The notes beneath the pieces were generated by a model. The model ran no database searches. It worked only from the letters and a program-made list of their open reading frames with translations, and was not told the origin of the DNA. From Mesostigma viride (taxonomy: Eukaryota; Streptophyta; Mesostigmatophyceae; Mesostigmatales; Mesostigmataceae): 31,727 bases of DNA. A program made the position numbers and the translations under genes. Position 1 is the stretch's first letter; the number at the start of each line of letters is the position of its first letter. Shown in pieces: positions 19,401-28,659 of the stretch. The stretch covers positions 57,501-89,227 of the forward strand of contig RPFO01001782.1 of the NCBI GenBank assembly GCA_009746045.1. The letters are read 5' to 3'.

Positions 19401-22400
19401 TGTCCTTGTCCTTGTCCTTGTCCTTGTCCTTGTCCTTGTCCTTGTCCTTGTCCTTGTCCTTGTCCTTGTCCTTGTCCTTGTCCTTGTCCTTGTCCTTGTC
19501 CTTGTCCTTGTCCTTGTCCTTGTCCTTGTCCTTGTCCTTGTCCTTGTCCTTGTCCTTGTCCTTGTCCTTGTCCTTGTCCTTGTCCTTGTCCTTGTCCTTG
19601 TCCTTGTCCTTGTCCTTGTCCTTGTCCTTGTCCTTGTCCTTGTCCTTGTCCTTGTCCTTGTCCTTGTCCTTGTCCTTGTCCTTGTCCTTGTCCTTGTCCT
19701 TGTCCTTGTCCTTGTCCTTGTCCTTGTCCTTGTCCTTGTCCTTGTCCTTGTCCTTGTCCTTGTCCTTGTCCTTGTCCTTGTCCTTGTCCTTGTCCTTGTC
19801 CTTGTCCTTGTCCTTGTCCTTGTCCTTGTCCTTGTCCTTGTCCTTGTCCTTGTCCTTGTCCTTGTCCTTGTCCTTGTCCTTGTCCTTGTCCTTGTCCTTG
19901 TCCTTGTCCTTGTCCTTGTCCTTGTCCTTGTCCTTGTCCTTGTCCTTGTCCTTGTCCTTGTCCTTGTCCTTGTCCTTGTCCTTGTCCTTGTCCTTGTCCT
20001 TGTCCTTGTCCTTGTCCTTGTCCTTGTCCTTGTCCTTGTCCTTGTCCTTGTCCTTGTCCTTGTCCTTGTCCTTGTCCTTGTCCTTGTCCTTGTCCTTGTC
20101 CTTGTCCTTGTCCTTGTCCTTGTCCTTGTCCTTGTCCTTGTCCTTGTCCTTGTCCTTGTCCTTGTCCTTGTCCTTGTCCTTGTCCTTGTCCTTGTCCTTG
20201 TCCTTGTCCTTGTCCTTGTCCTTGTCCTTGTCCTTGTCCTTGTCCTTGTCCTTGTCCTTGTCCTTGTCCTTGTCCCTTGTCCTTGTCCTTGTCCTTGTCC
20301 TTGTCCTTGTCCTTGTCCTTGTCCTTGTCCTTGTCCTTGTCCTTGTCCTTGTCCTTGTCCTTGTCCTTGTCCTTGTCCTTGTCCTTGTCCTTGTCCTTGT
20401 CCTTGTCCTTGTCCTTGTCCTTGTCCTTGTCCTTGTCCTTGTCCTTGTCCTTGTCCTTGTCCTTGTCCTTGTCCTTGTCCTTGTCCTTGTCCTTGTCCTT
20501 GTCCTTGTCCTTGTCCTTGTCCTTGTCCTTGTCCTTGTCCTTGTCCTTGTCCTTGTCCTTGTCCTTGTCCTTGTCCTTGTCCTTGTCCTTGTCCTTGTCC
20601 TTGTCCTTGTCCTTGTCCTTGTCCTTGTCCTTGTCCTTGTCCTTGTCCTTGTCCTTGTCCTTGTCCTTGTCCTTGTCCTTGTCCTTGTCCTTGTCCTTGT
20701 CCTTGTCCTTGTCCTTGTCCTTGTCCTTGTCCTTGTCCTTGTCCTTGTCCTTGTCCTTGTCCTTGTCCTTGTCCTTGTCCTTGTCCTTGTCCTTGTCCTT
20801 GTCCTTGTCCTTGTCCTTGTCCTTGTCCTTGTCCTTGTCCTTGTCCTTGTCCTTGTCCTTGTCCTTGTCCTTGTCCTTGTCCTTGTCCTTGTCCTTGTCC
20901 TTGTCCTTGTCCTTGTCCTTGTCCTTGTCCTTGTCCTTGTCCTTGTCCTTGTCCTTGTCCTTGTCCTTGTCCTTGTCCTTGTCCTTGTCCTTGTCCTTGT
21001 CCTTGTCCTTGTCCTTGTCCTTGTCCTTGTCCTTGTCCTTGTCCTTGTCCTTGTCCTTGTCCTTGTCCTTGTCCTTGTCCTTGTCCTTGTCCTTGTCCTT
21101 GTCCTTGTCCTTGTCCTTGTCCTTGTCCTTGTCCTTGTCCTTGTCCTTGTCCTTGTCCTTGTCCTTGTCCTTGTCCTTGTCCTTGTCCTTGTCCTTGTCC
21201 TTGTCCTTGTCCTTGTCCTTGTCCTTGTCCTTGTCCTTGTCCTTGTCCTTGTCCTTGTCCTTGTCCTTGTCCTTGTCCTTGTCCTTGTCCTTGTCCTTGT
21301 CCTTGTCCTTGTCCTTGTCCTTGTCCTTGTCCTTGTCCTTGTCCTTGTCCTTGTCCTTGTCCTTGTCCTTGTCCTTGTCCTTGTCCTTGTCCTTGTCCTT
21401 GTCCTTGTCCTTGTCCTTGTCCTTGTCCTTGTCCTTGTCCTTGTCCTTGTCCTTGTCCTTGTCCTTGTCCTTGTCCTTGTCCTTGTCCTTGTCCTTGTCC
21501 TTGTCCTTGTCCTTGTCCTTGTCCTTGTCCTTGTCCTTGTCCTTGTCCTTGTCCTTGTCCTTGTCCTTGTCCTTGTCCTTGTCCTTGTCCTTGTCCTTGT
21601 CCTTGTCCTTGTCCTTGTCCTTGTCCTTGTCCTTGTCCTTGTCCTTGTCCTTGTCCTTGTCCTTGTCCTTGTCCTTGTCCTTGTCCTTGTCCTTGTCCTT
21701 GTCCTTGTCCTTGTCCTTGTCCTTGTCCCCTTGTCCTTGTCCTTGTCCTTGTCCTTGTCCTTGTCCTTGTCCTTGTCCTTGTCCTTGTCCTTGTCCTTGT
21801 CCTTGTCCTTGTCCTTGTCCTTGTCCTTGTCCTTGTCCTTGTCCTTGTCCTTGTCCTTGTCCTTGTCCTTGTCCTTGTCCTTGTCCTTGTCCTTGTCCTT
21901 GTCCTTGTCCTTGTCCTTGTCCTTGTCCTTGTCCTTGTCCTTGTCCTTGTCCTTGTCCTTGTCCTTGTCCTTGTCCTTGTCCTTGTCCTTGTCCTTGTCC
22001 TTGTCCTTGTCCTTGTCCTTGTCCTTGTCCTTGTCCTTGTCCTTGTCCTTGTCCTTGTCCTTGTCCTTGTCCTTGTCCTTGTCCTTGTCCTTGTCCTTGT
22101 CCTTGTCCTTGTCCTTGTCCAGCCTTGTCCTTGTCCTTGTCCTTGTCCTTGTCCTTGTCCTTGTCCTTGTCCTTGTCCTTGTCCTTGTCCTTGTCCTTGT
22201 CCTTGTCCTTGTCCTTGTCCTTGTCCTTGTCCTTGTCCTTGTCCTTGTCCTTGTCCTTGTCCTTGTCCTTGTCCTTGTCCTTGTCCTTGTCCTTGTCCTT
22301 GTCCTTGTCCTTGTCCTTGTCCTTGTCCTTGTCCTTGTCCTTGTCCTTGTCCTTGTCCTTGTCCTTGTCCTTGTCCTTGTCCTTGTCCTTGTCCTTGTCC

Positions 22401-24726
22401 TTGTCCTTGTCCTTGTCCTTGTCCTTGTCCTTGTCCTTGTCCTTGTCCTTGTCCTTGTCCTTGTCCTTGTCCTTGTCCTTGTCCTTGTCCTTGTCCTTGT
22501 CCTTGTCCTTGTCCTTGTCCTTGTCCTTGTCCTTGTCCTTGTCCTTGTCCTTGTCCTTGTCCTTGTCCTTGTCCTTGTCCTTGTCCTTGTCCTTGTCCTT
22601 GTCCTTGTCCTTGTCCTTGTCCTTGTCCTTGTCCTTGTCCTTGTCCTTGTCCTTGTCCTTGTCCTTGTCCTTGTCCTTGTCCTTGTCCTTGTCCTTGTCC
22701 TTGTCCTTGTCCTTGTCCTTGTCCTTGTCCTTGTCCTTGTCCTTGTCCTTGTCCTTGTCCTTGTCCTTGTCCTTGTCCTTGTCCTTGTCCTTGTCCTTGT
22801 CCTTGTCCTTGTCCTTGTCCTTGTCCTTGTCCTTGTCCTTGTCCTTGTCCTTGTCCTTGTCCTTGTCCTTGTCCTTGTCCTTGTCCTTGTCCTTGTCCTT
22901 GTCCTTGTCCTTGTCCTTGTCCTTGTCCTTGTCCTTGTCCTTGTCCTTGTCCTTGTCCTTGTCCTTGTCCTTGTCCTTGTCCTTGTCCTTGTCCTTGTCC
23001 TTGTCCTTGTCCTTGTCCTTGTCCTTGTCCTTGTCCTTGTCCTTGTCCTTGTCCTTGTCCTTGTCCTTGTCCTTGTCCTTGTCCTTGTCCTTGTCCTTGT
23101 CCTTGTCCTTGTCCTTGTCCTTGTCCTTGTCCTTGTCCTTGTCCTTGTCCTTGTCCTTGTCCTTGTCCTTGTCCTTGTCCTTGTCCTTGTCCTTGTCCTT
23201 GTCCTTGTCCTTGTCCTTGTCCTTGTCCTTGTCCTTGTCCTTGTCCTTGTCCTTGTCCTTGTCCTTGTCCTTGTCCTTGTCCTTGTCCTTGTCCTTGTCC
23301 TTGTCCTTGTCCTTGTCCTTGTCCTTGTCCTTGTCCTTGTCCTTGTCCTTGTCCTTGTCCTTGTCCTTGTCCTTGTCCTTGTCCTTGTCCTTGTCCTTGT
23401 CCTTGTCCTTGTCCTTGTCCTTGTCCTTGTCCTTGTCCTTGTCCTTGTCCTTGTCCTTGTCCTTGTCCTTGTCCTTGTCCTTGTCCTTGTCCTTGTCCTT
23501 GTCCTTGTCCTTGTCCTTGTCCTTGTCCTTGTCCTTGTCCTTGTCCTTGTCCTTGTCCTTGTCCTTGTCCTTGTCCTTGTCCTTGTCCTTGTCCTTGTCC
23601 TTGTCCTTGTCCTTGTCCTTGTCCTTGTCCTTGTCCTTGTCCTTGTCCTTGTCCTTGTCCTTGTCCTTGTCCTTGTCCTTGTCCTTGTCCTTGTCCTTGT
23701 CCTTGTCCTTGTCCTTGTCCTTGTCCTTGTCCTTGTCCTTGTCCTTGTCCTTGTCCTTGTCCTTGTCCTTGTCCTTGTCCTTGTCCTTGTCCTTGTCCTT
23801 GTCCTTGTCCTTGTCCTTGTCCTTGTCCTTGTCCTTGTCCTTGTCCTTGTCCTTGTCCTTGTCCTTGTCCTTGTCCTTGTCCTTGTCCTTGTCCTTGTCC
23901 TTGTCCTTGTCCTTGTCCTTGTCCTTGTCCTTGTCCTTGTCCTTGTCCTTGTCCTTGTCCTTGTCCTTGTCCTTGTCCTTGTCCTTGTCCTTGTCCTTGT
24001 CCTTGTCCTTGTCCTTGTCCTTGTCCTTGTCCTTGTCCTTGTCCTTGTCCTTGTCCTTGTCCTTGTCCTTGTCCTTGTCCTTGTCCTTGTCCTTGTCCTT
24101 GTCCTTGTCCTTGTCCTTGTCCTTGTCCTTGTCCTTGTCCTTGTCCTTGTCCTTGTCCTTGTCCTTGTCCTTGTCCTTGTCCTTGTCCTTGTCCTTGTCC
24201 TTGTCCTTGTCCTTGTCCTTGTCCTTGTCCTTGTCCTTGTCCTTGTCCTTGTCCTTGTCCTTGTCCTTGTCCTTGTCCTTGTCCTTGTCCTTGTCCTTGT
24301 CCTTGTCCTTGTCCTTGTCCTTGTCCTTGTCCTTGTCCTTGTCCTTGTCCTTGTCCTTGTCCTTGTCCTTGTCCTTGTCCTTGTCCTTGTCCTTGTCCTT
24401 GTCCTTGTCCTTGTCCTTGTCCTTGTCCTTGTCCTTGTCCTTGTCCTTGTCCTTGTCCTTGTCCTTGTCCTTGTCCTTGTCCTTGTCCTTGTCCTTGTCC
24501 TTGTCCTTGTCCTTGTCCTTGTCCTTGTCCTTGTCCTTGTCCTTGTCCTTGTCCTTGTCCTTGTCCTTGTCCTTGTCCTTGTCCTTGTCCTTGTCCTTGT
24601 CCTTGTCCTTGTCCTTGTCCTTGTCCTTGTCCTTGTCCTTGTCCTTGTCCTTGTCCTTGTCCTTGTCCTTGTCCTTGTCCTTGTCCTTGTCCTTGTCCTT
24701 GTCCTTGTCCTTGTCCTTGTCCTTGT
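13470..24726 (+). repeat. 11.26-kb (CCTTGT)n hexanucleotide array
   Basis: About 1,875 units of CCTTGT (ACAAGG on the other strand) in four pure blocks: 13470-20273 (1,134 units), 20275-21726 (242), 21729-22118 (65) and 22123-24726 (434). The only interruptions I find are an extra C at 20274, CC at 21727-21728 and CCAG at 22119-22122. No phase of the hexamer contains a stop, so open frames of nearly 4,000 codons (Pro-Cys, Leu-Val, Leu-Ser; Gly-Gln and Thr-Arg on the minus strand) run through it and are not genes. The + strand of the array has a single A. Both flanks carry the same sequence, TGATTTTCTTGCGCCA, from the palindrome repeat unit. The true copy number depends on assembly. Confidence 0.97.
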
Positions 24727-24745
24727 CTTGCTTGATTTTCTTGCG

Positions 24746-25578
24746 CCAACGGCCGTTGCAATTTGGAAATTAGGGTGTTATTTTTTTTTTGCCCAACGGC
24801 CGTCGGAACCTTGAAATTAGGGTGTGATTTTCATGCGCCAACGGCCGTTGGAACCCGTAAATTAGGGTGTGATTTTCATGCGCCAACGGCCGTCGGAACC
24901 TTAAAATTAGGGTGTGATTTTCATGCGCCAACGGCCGTTGGAACCTGGAAATTAGGGTGTTATTTTTCTGTCGCCAACGGCCGTTGGAACCTGGAAATGA
25001 AGGTGTCATTTTTCTCGCGCCAACGGCCGTTGGAAACTGGAAATTAGGGTGTGATTTTCATGCGCCAACGGCCGTTGGAACCTGGAAAATAGGGTGTGAT
25101 TTTTCTCGCGCCAACGGCCGTTGGAACCTGGAAAATAGGGTGTCATTTTTCTCGCGCCAACGGCCGTTGGAACCTGGAAATTAGGGTGTGATTTTTCTGT
25201 CGCCAACGGCCGTTGGAACCTGGAAATTAGGGTGTGATTTTCATGCGCCAACGGCCGTTGGAACCTGTAAATTAGGGTGTGATTTTCATGCGCCAACGGC
25301 CGTTGGAACCTGTAAATTAGGGTGTGATTTTCATGCGCCAACGGCCGTCGGAACCTTAAAATTAGGGTGTGATTTTCATGCGCCAACGGCCGTTGGAACC
25401 TGGAAATTAGGGTGTTATTTTTCTGTCGCCAACGGCCGTTGGAACCTGGAAATTAGGGTGTGATTTTCATGCGCCAACGGCCGTTGGAACCTGTAAATTA
25501 GGGTGTGATTTTCATGCGCCCACGGCCGTTGGAACCTGGAAATTAGGGTGTTATTTTTCTGTCGCCAACGGCCGTTGG
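24746..25578. repeat. Tandem array of 45-46 bp palindrome units (19 copies)
   Basis: Nineteen palindromes begin at 24746, 24793, 24838, 24883, 24928, 24974, 25020, 25065, 25111, 25157, 25203, 25248, 25293, 25338, 25383, 25429, 25474, 25519 and 25565. Each unit is the palindrome, then AACCTGGAAATTAGGGTGTG, then ATTTTCATGCG or ATTTTTCTGTCG or ATTTTTCTCGCG. The two spacer-end types explain the 45 versus 46-bp lengths. Some copies have CGTCGG or CCCACGG in the palindrome. The spacers are conserved, so this is a satellite and not a CRISPR array. Frames reading FxxPTAVG-like peptides across it are by-products. Confidence 0.97.
25565..25578. promoter_or_regulatory. Palindrome copy 29 bp before gene 25608
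   Basis: CCAACGGCCGTTGG, the last copy of the left array. Repeat sequence ends with it, and gene-specific leader follows. Confidence 0.4.
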
Positions 25579-25607
25579 AACATAGTACTGACCTTCCGGC
25601 TATCTGT

Positions 25608-26825
25608 ATGTTTTTTGCATGTGATCAGGGGCGTCCGTCAAGGCAGAGAACGGACGAAGAGCGGAGGAAGTGGGCTTACAAGATTGAACATAACTGTTCG
25701 GAAAGGCATCTCACAACATTTTTTGAGGACTGGCGCCAACGAGCACCGGGCACCGACTTATGGTCGGTTATTGTGAAGACCTTTGAGAGGAAGGGGCTGC
25801 TGACGACACGTGCTGGAAATGCGAAGCCCAGCATTTTGGACTCCTGGGAGCCAGCGCCGTCCTCTCAAGTGCACGACAAGAATCTAACTGACACCATACA
25901 GGCGGCGTTTCATCTGCGGCAGAAGATACGCCTAGTTCCAGACGATGTCGACATCGTGGGGGGGTCCGCGATTGCGACTCAAGTACGGGCCCCCACGGAG
26001 AACTTGTGCCAACTCCCGGAACTCATGCGGCACCGGACGGTGACGGTGCGGAATTGTAGGGGGCTCGCGCCGTGGTTCGTGGGGGCCGGCACAAGTCTGA
26101 CAAAAGCAAAATGTGCCGTGCCGATCTTCCGGTTTGCGTGGCAGGTGCTGGCAGACCGTGATCCAGGTCTCTACAATTTATGGGTGCAGAGGAGTGAAAA
26201 GGTTCCTTACCACATTAAAATACTGACGGGGGACGACAGTGACCGTGCCGTGCAGAGGTTCGGATACTATCGTTCGCCAACGGCCGAGGAAGCCATGTCC
26301 ATTCTCCGGACGGACTCCCTGAAGGACATGGCGGCCGCTTGCTCAGACGAGTTGATCACCATGGAGTTGGATCCGTCCGAGTGGTCAAATGAATCTGAGC
26401 GTGAGGCAGTAGTTGACCTGACGAAATCCGCGCTGGGGAGCTTGAACATCTCGGACCATGCCGGCCTTAAGGGTAAATTTCGAGACCAGACGCCTTGCGT
26501 GTTTGTGCAGTTTGCCGTGCTGGACGGCAACCACTACACACAGATGTTGAAGTCCGTGATTTTCGAGGGCTCTGACGAGCAAGTGAGTACTGCGATAGCT
26601 GGCGAGATTGCGGGTAAACAAAAGGGCAAGTTCGTGGAGACAACCGACGAGGCGTTTGATTTGTGGAGGGGGTTGGTGAGGGACGCGGAGAAGTTCAAGT
26701 ACACCAATCTGGACGTGCTCAAGGGCTGGGAGGTGGAGGGGGAAGCACTGATCCCGCCCATGAAGGACATGCGGACGCAAAAGGTAAATATAACGGATCG
26801 GGTGTGGGAACGTTTTAGGCACTAG
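25608..26825 (+). CDS. Unknown protein (405 aa) bracketed by palindrome arrays
   Basis: I do not recognise the family. The first ATG is at 25608; seven codons later TGTGATCAG|GGG looks like a splice acceptor, so the true N-terminus could come from elsewhere. The frame is uninterrupted for 405 codons despite several G-runs, with coding-like composition. It begins with a basic Arg-rich stretch (RPSRQRTDEERRK), followed by a Trp-containing helix (FFEDWRQRAPGTDLW) and mixed alpha/beta sequence. No membrane segment, repeat or catalytic signature is evident. Half a palindrome (CCAACGGCCG) occurs inside the frame near 26278. A palindrome ends 29 bp upstream and another begins 17 bp downstream of the stop. 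Confidence 0.65.
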   Translation: MFFACDQGRPSRQRTDEERRKWAYKIEHNCSERHLTTFFEDWRQRAPGTDLWSVIVKTFERKGLLTTRAGNAKPSILDSWEPAPSSQVHDKNLTDTIQAAFHLRQKIRLVPDDVDIVGGSAIATQVRAPTENLCQLPELMRHRTVTVRNCRGLAPWFVGAGTSLTKAKCAVPIFRFAWQVLADRDPGLYNLWVQRSEKVPYHIKILTGDDSDRAVQRFGYYRSPTAEEAMSILRTDSLKDMAAACSDELITMELDPSEWSNESEREAVVDLTKSALGSLNISDHAGLKGKFRDQTPCVFVQFAVLDGNHYTQMLKSVIFEGSDEQVSTAIAGEIAGKQKGKFVETTDEAFDLWRGLVRDAEKFKYTNLDVLKGWEVEGEALIPPMKDMRTQKVNITDRVWERFRH

Positions 26826-26842
26826 ATGTTATTTTTCTTGCG

Positions 26843-27302
26843 CCAACGGCCGTTGGAACCTGGAAATTAGGGTGTGATTTTTCTTGCGCCAACGGCCGTT
26901 GGAACCTGGAAATTAGTGTGTGATTTTTCTTGCGCCAACGGCCGTTGGAACCTGGAAATTAGGGTGTCATTTTTCCTGCGCCAACGGCCGTTGGAACCTG
27001 GAAATTTGGTTGATATTTTTCTTGCGCCAACGGCCGTTGGAACCTGGAAATTCGGTCGACATTTTTCTTGCGCCAACGGCCGTTGGAGCCTGGAAATTAG
27101 GGTGTGATTTTTCTTGCGCCAACGGCCGTTGGAACCTGGAAATTAGTGTGTGATTTTTCTTGCGCCAACGGCCGTTGGAACCTGGAAATTAGGGTGTGAT
27201 TTTTCTTGCGCCAACGGCCGTTGGAACCTGGAAATTAGGGTGTGATTTTTCTTGCGCCAACGGCCGTTGGAAACTGGAAATTAGGGTGTGATTTTTGTTC
27301 GG
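26843..27302. repeat. Tandem array of 46-bp palindrome units (10 copies)
   Basis: Ten palindromes begin at 26843 and then every 46 bp exactly to 27257; a degenerate one (GGAACGGCCGATC) follows near 27303. The unit is that of the array at 24746-25578, but all spacers end in ATTTTTCTTGCG or close variants, so this array has homogenised separately. The palindrome itself is unchanged in all ten copies. Confidence 0.97.
27257..27270. promoter_or_regulatory. Last intact palindrome before the large gene
   Basis: CCAACGGCCGTTGG, ending 64 bp before ATG 27335. A decayed copy near 27303 lies closer. Confidence 0.35.
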
Positions 27303-27334
27303 GAACGGCCGATCTTCCAAAGTGTAAGGACAAA

Positions 27335-27907
27335 ATGTCAGGTCGTGTGTTGTATGACCGTTTTTTGTCTCAAACACTGATTCACATTTCATGCATGCAG
27401 GGGAGAGAGGCGCATCGGAGGGTTGCCCTGATCGGAGGGGGGCTGAATGCAGAAGACGAGGCCGTTTCCAAAAAGTCGAGGGGGACGGCGCTGCTGGAAG
27501 TGCACAACTATTTCAAGACGCACATGGAGGAATCCTGGGATAAGCCGGAGGTGCCCCTTCAGGACCAGAAAGAAATATGGAATTTGATTCATGGGGTTTC
27601 AAGCAGCACTGAGAAGGCAAGGAAGGACGGGGAGGGGGAGGAGGGTGGTGAGGAGCGGGTTGGAGGGCGATTGAACGAGGGTGGTTTGTCCGAATCGGAG
27701 AAAACCCAAGTCTACGACTTCATCTCGGCTGTGAAGGATGAAACGGTCGCTCCGAACGACGACAGTAGATGTGGAATGCCGATTGAGGACAAGCTGGCCA
27801 AGGAGCTTGCAGAGTTTCTGGACATCGTGGCAGCGGACAAGCTGGACGGGGAGGGAAGGGTGATGAGGAAGGGGGGGGGATCAAACAGGAAGGGTGGAGG
27901 AGTCTAG
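27335..27907 (+). CDS. Large gene, segment 1 (N-terminal, unknown)
   Basis: ATG 27335 gives 190 residues to TAG at 27907. An alternative start is ATG 27395 (CATGCAGGGG). CAAAGTGTAAGGAC near 27320 and CATGCATGCAG at 27391-27401 look like a donor and an acceptor, so a short 5' intron of about 80 bp is possible. The sequence has a helical stretch (EVHNYFKTHMEESW), a Gly/Glu-rich disordered patch and a second helical part (LAKELAEFLDIVAADKL). It ends at a nine-G run; one more G would read on through 27908-27933 into the next segment with no stop. No recognised domain. Confidence 0.55.
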   Translation: MSGRVLYDRFLSQTLIHISCMQGREAHRRVALIGGGLNAEDEAVSKKSRGTALLEVHNYFKTHMEESWDKPEVPLQDQKEIWNLIHGVSSSTEKARKDGEGEEGGEERVGGRLNEGGLSESEKTQVYDFISAVKDETVAPNDDSRCGMPIEDKLAKELAEFLDIVAADKLDGEGRVMRKGGGSNRKGGGV

Positions 27908-27933
27908 CCCGCTTTCGATTCTGGCCGTCTATC

Positions 27934-28659
27934 ATGGCAACCGTGAAGGCCAAACACGTTCCTCCTCAGTGCTTGTATGACCTGACATACATGGCCAAGA
28001 TCTTCTGCGAGGTGATGGTCCAGCTTTTCATGATCTACAACCGCGATTTGGGGAAATACCCCGAACCACGCGACCTCGGCTGGTTGCCGATGCAGCCTTC
28101 GGAAGCCGACAGCGCCCTTCAGAGGGTGGCCGATACGGTCGCTGTAGCTGCCAAGAGACTAAGGGCGGTTATCAGGCCAACGGGGAGGGACGATTCCACC
28201 TTCCCACTTGCACTGCTGGAGAGGACGGATTTTTGGACGACCCACAAGGAGGAAACGAAATGGTGGGTCCTGATTGCGCCCGAACCCCCAACCGAACAGG
28301 CTGTGGTGCCCCAACCCGTACAGCCTGTGGCGGGGGCTGTGGTGGTGACGGGGGCTGTGCCGGAGGAAGGCCAAGCCGAACATGCCGAGGCAGAGGACGT
28401 CCAGTCGGGTCGCCAAAAAAAGGTGGGGGAGAAGCGGGAACCCCCGCGGAAGTTTGGGTCGGAGGAGATGGCATCCGAAATCGAGCAGCAGGGCCCGTGG
28501 ATTTCTAAGAGAGTTTACACGTCTGACGGGGAAGAGACCTGTGAGTTCATGATGAAGACTTTCGCGTGGGAGAAAAGCGATGGGCCGACACGGTTGGCTC
28601 AAGTGGTACTTAATGCAATGGAGGGGTTCGAATTTGTTGTGAAGAGGAAGGGGGGGTGA
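27934..28659 (+). CDS. Large gene, segment 2 (unknown; could start its own protein)
   Basis: ATG 27934 (ATCATGGCA) is in a strong initiation context, so this could be a separate 241-aa protein. However, the same frame is open upstream back to the nine-G run. Residues 15-75 are helical and hydrophobic (CLYDLTYMAKIFCEVMVQLFMIYN), followed by a Pro/Val/Glu-rich disordered part (about 110-165). The last part is globular and reads straight on into the next frame: VVKRKGG followed by VNQPDIK if one G is added at the seven-G run 28650-28656. No family recognised. Confidence 0.55.
   Translation: MATVKAKHVPPQCLYDLTYMAKIFCEVMVQLFMIYNRDLGKYPEPRDLGWLPMQPSEADSALQRVADTVAVAAKRLRAVIRPTGRDDSTFPLALLERTDFWTTHKEETKWWVLIAPEPPTEQAVVPQPVQPVAGAVVVTGAVPEEGQAEHAEAEDVQSGRQKKVGEKREPPRKFGSEEMASEIEQQGPWISKRVYTSDGEETCEFMMKTFAWEKSDGPTRLAQVVLNAMEGFEFVVKRKGG

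Noticed and set aside
12996-24814. Open frames of about 3,900 codons on + and 3,800 on -, made of Pro-Cys, Leu-Ser, Leu-Val, Gly-Gln and Thr-Arg repeats
   Set aside because: They exist only because the CCTTGT hexamer has no stop in these phases; nothing coding-like brackets them as a single gene.
24763-27153. Frames giving PTAVG and QRPLEPGN-type peptides
   Set aside because: Translation of the palindrome arrays in several phases.
24746-27302. CRISPR array
   Set aside because: The repeats are palindromic and regularly spaced, but the sequences between them are also conserved, there are no cas genes, and the context is eukaryotic.
24746-27302. Telomere-like TTAGGG motif in the 46-bp unit
   Set aside because: ATTAGGGTGTG occurs once per 46 bp inside a larger unit, never in tandem.
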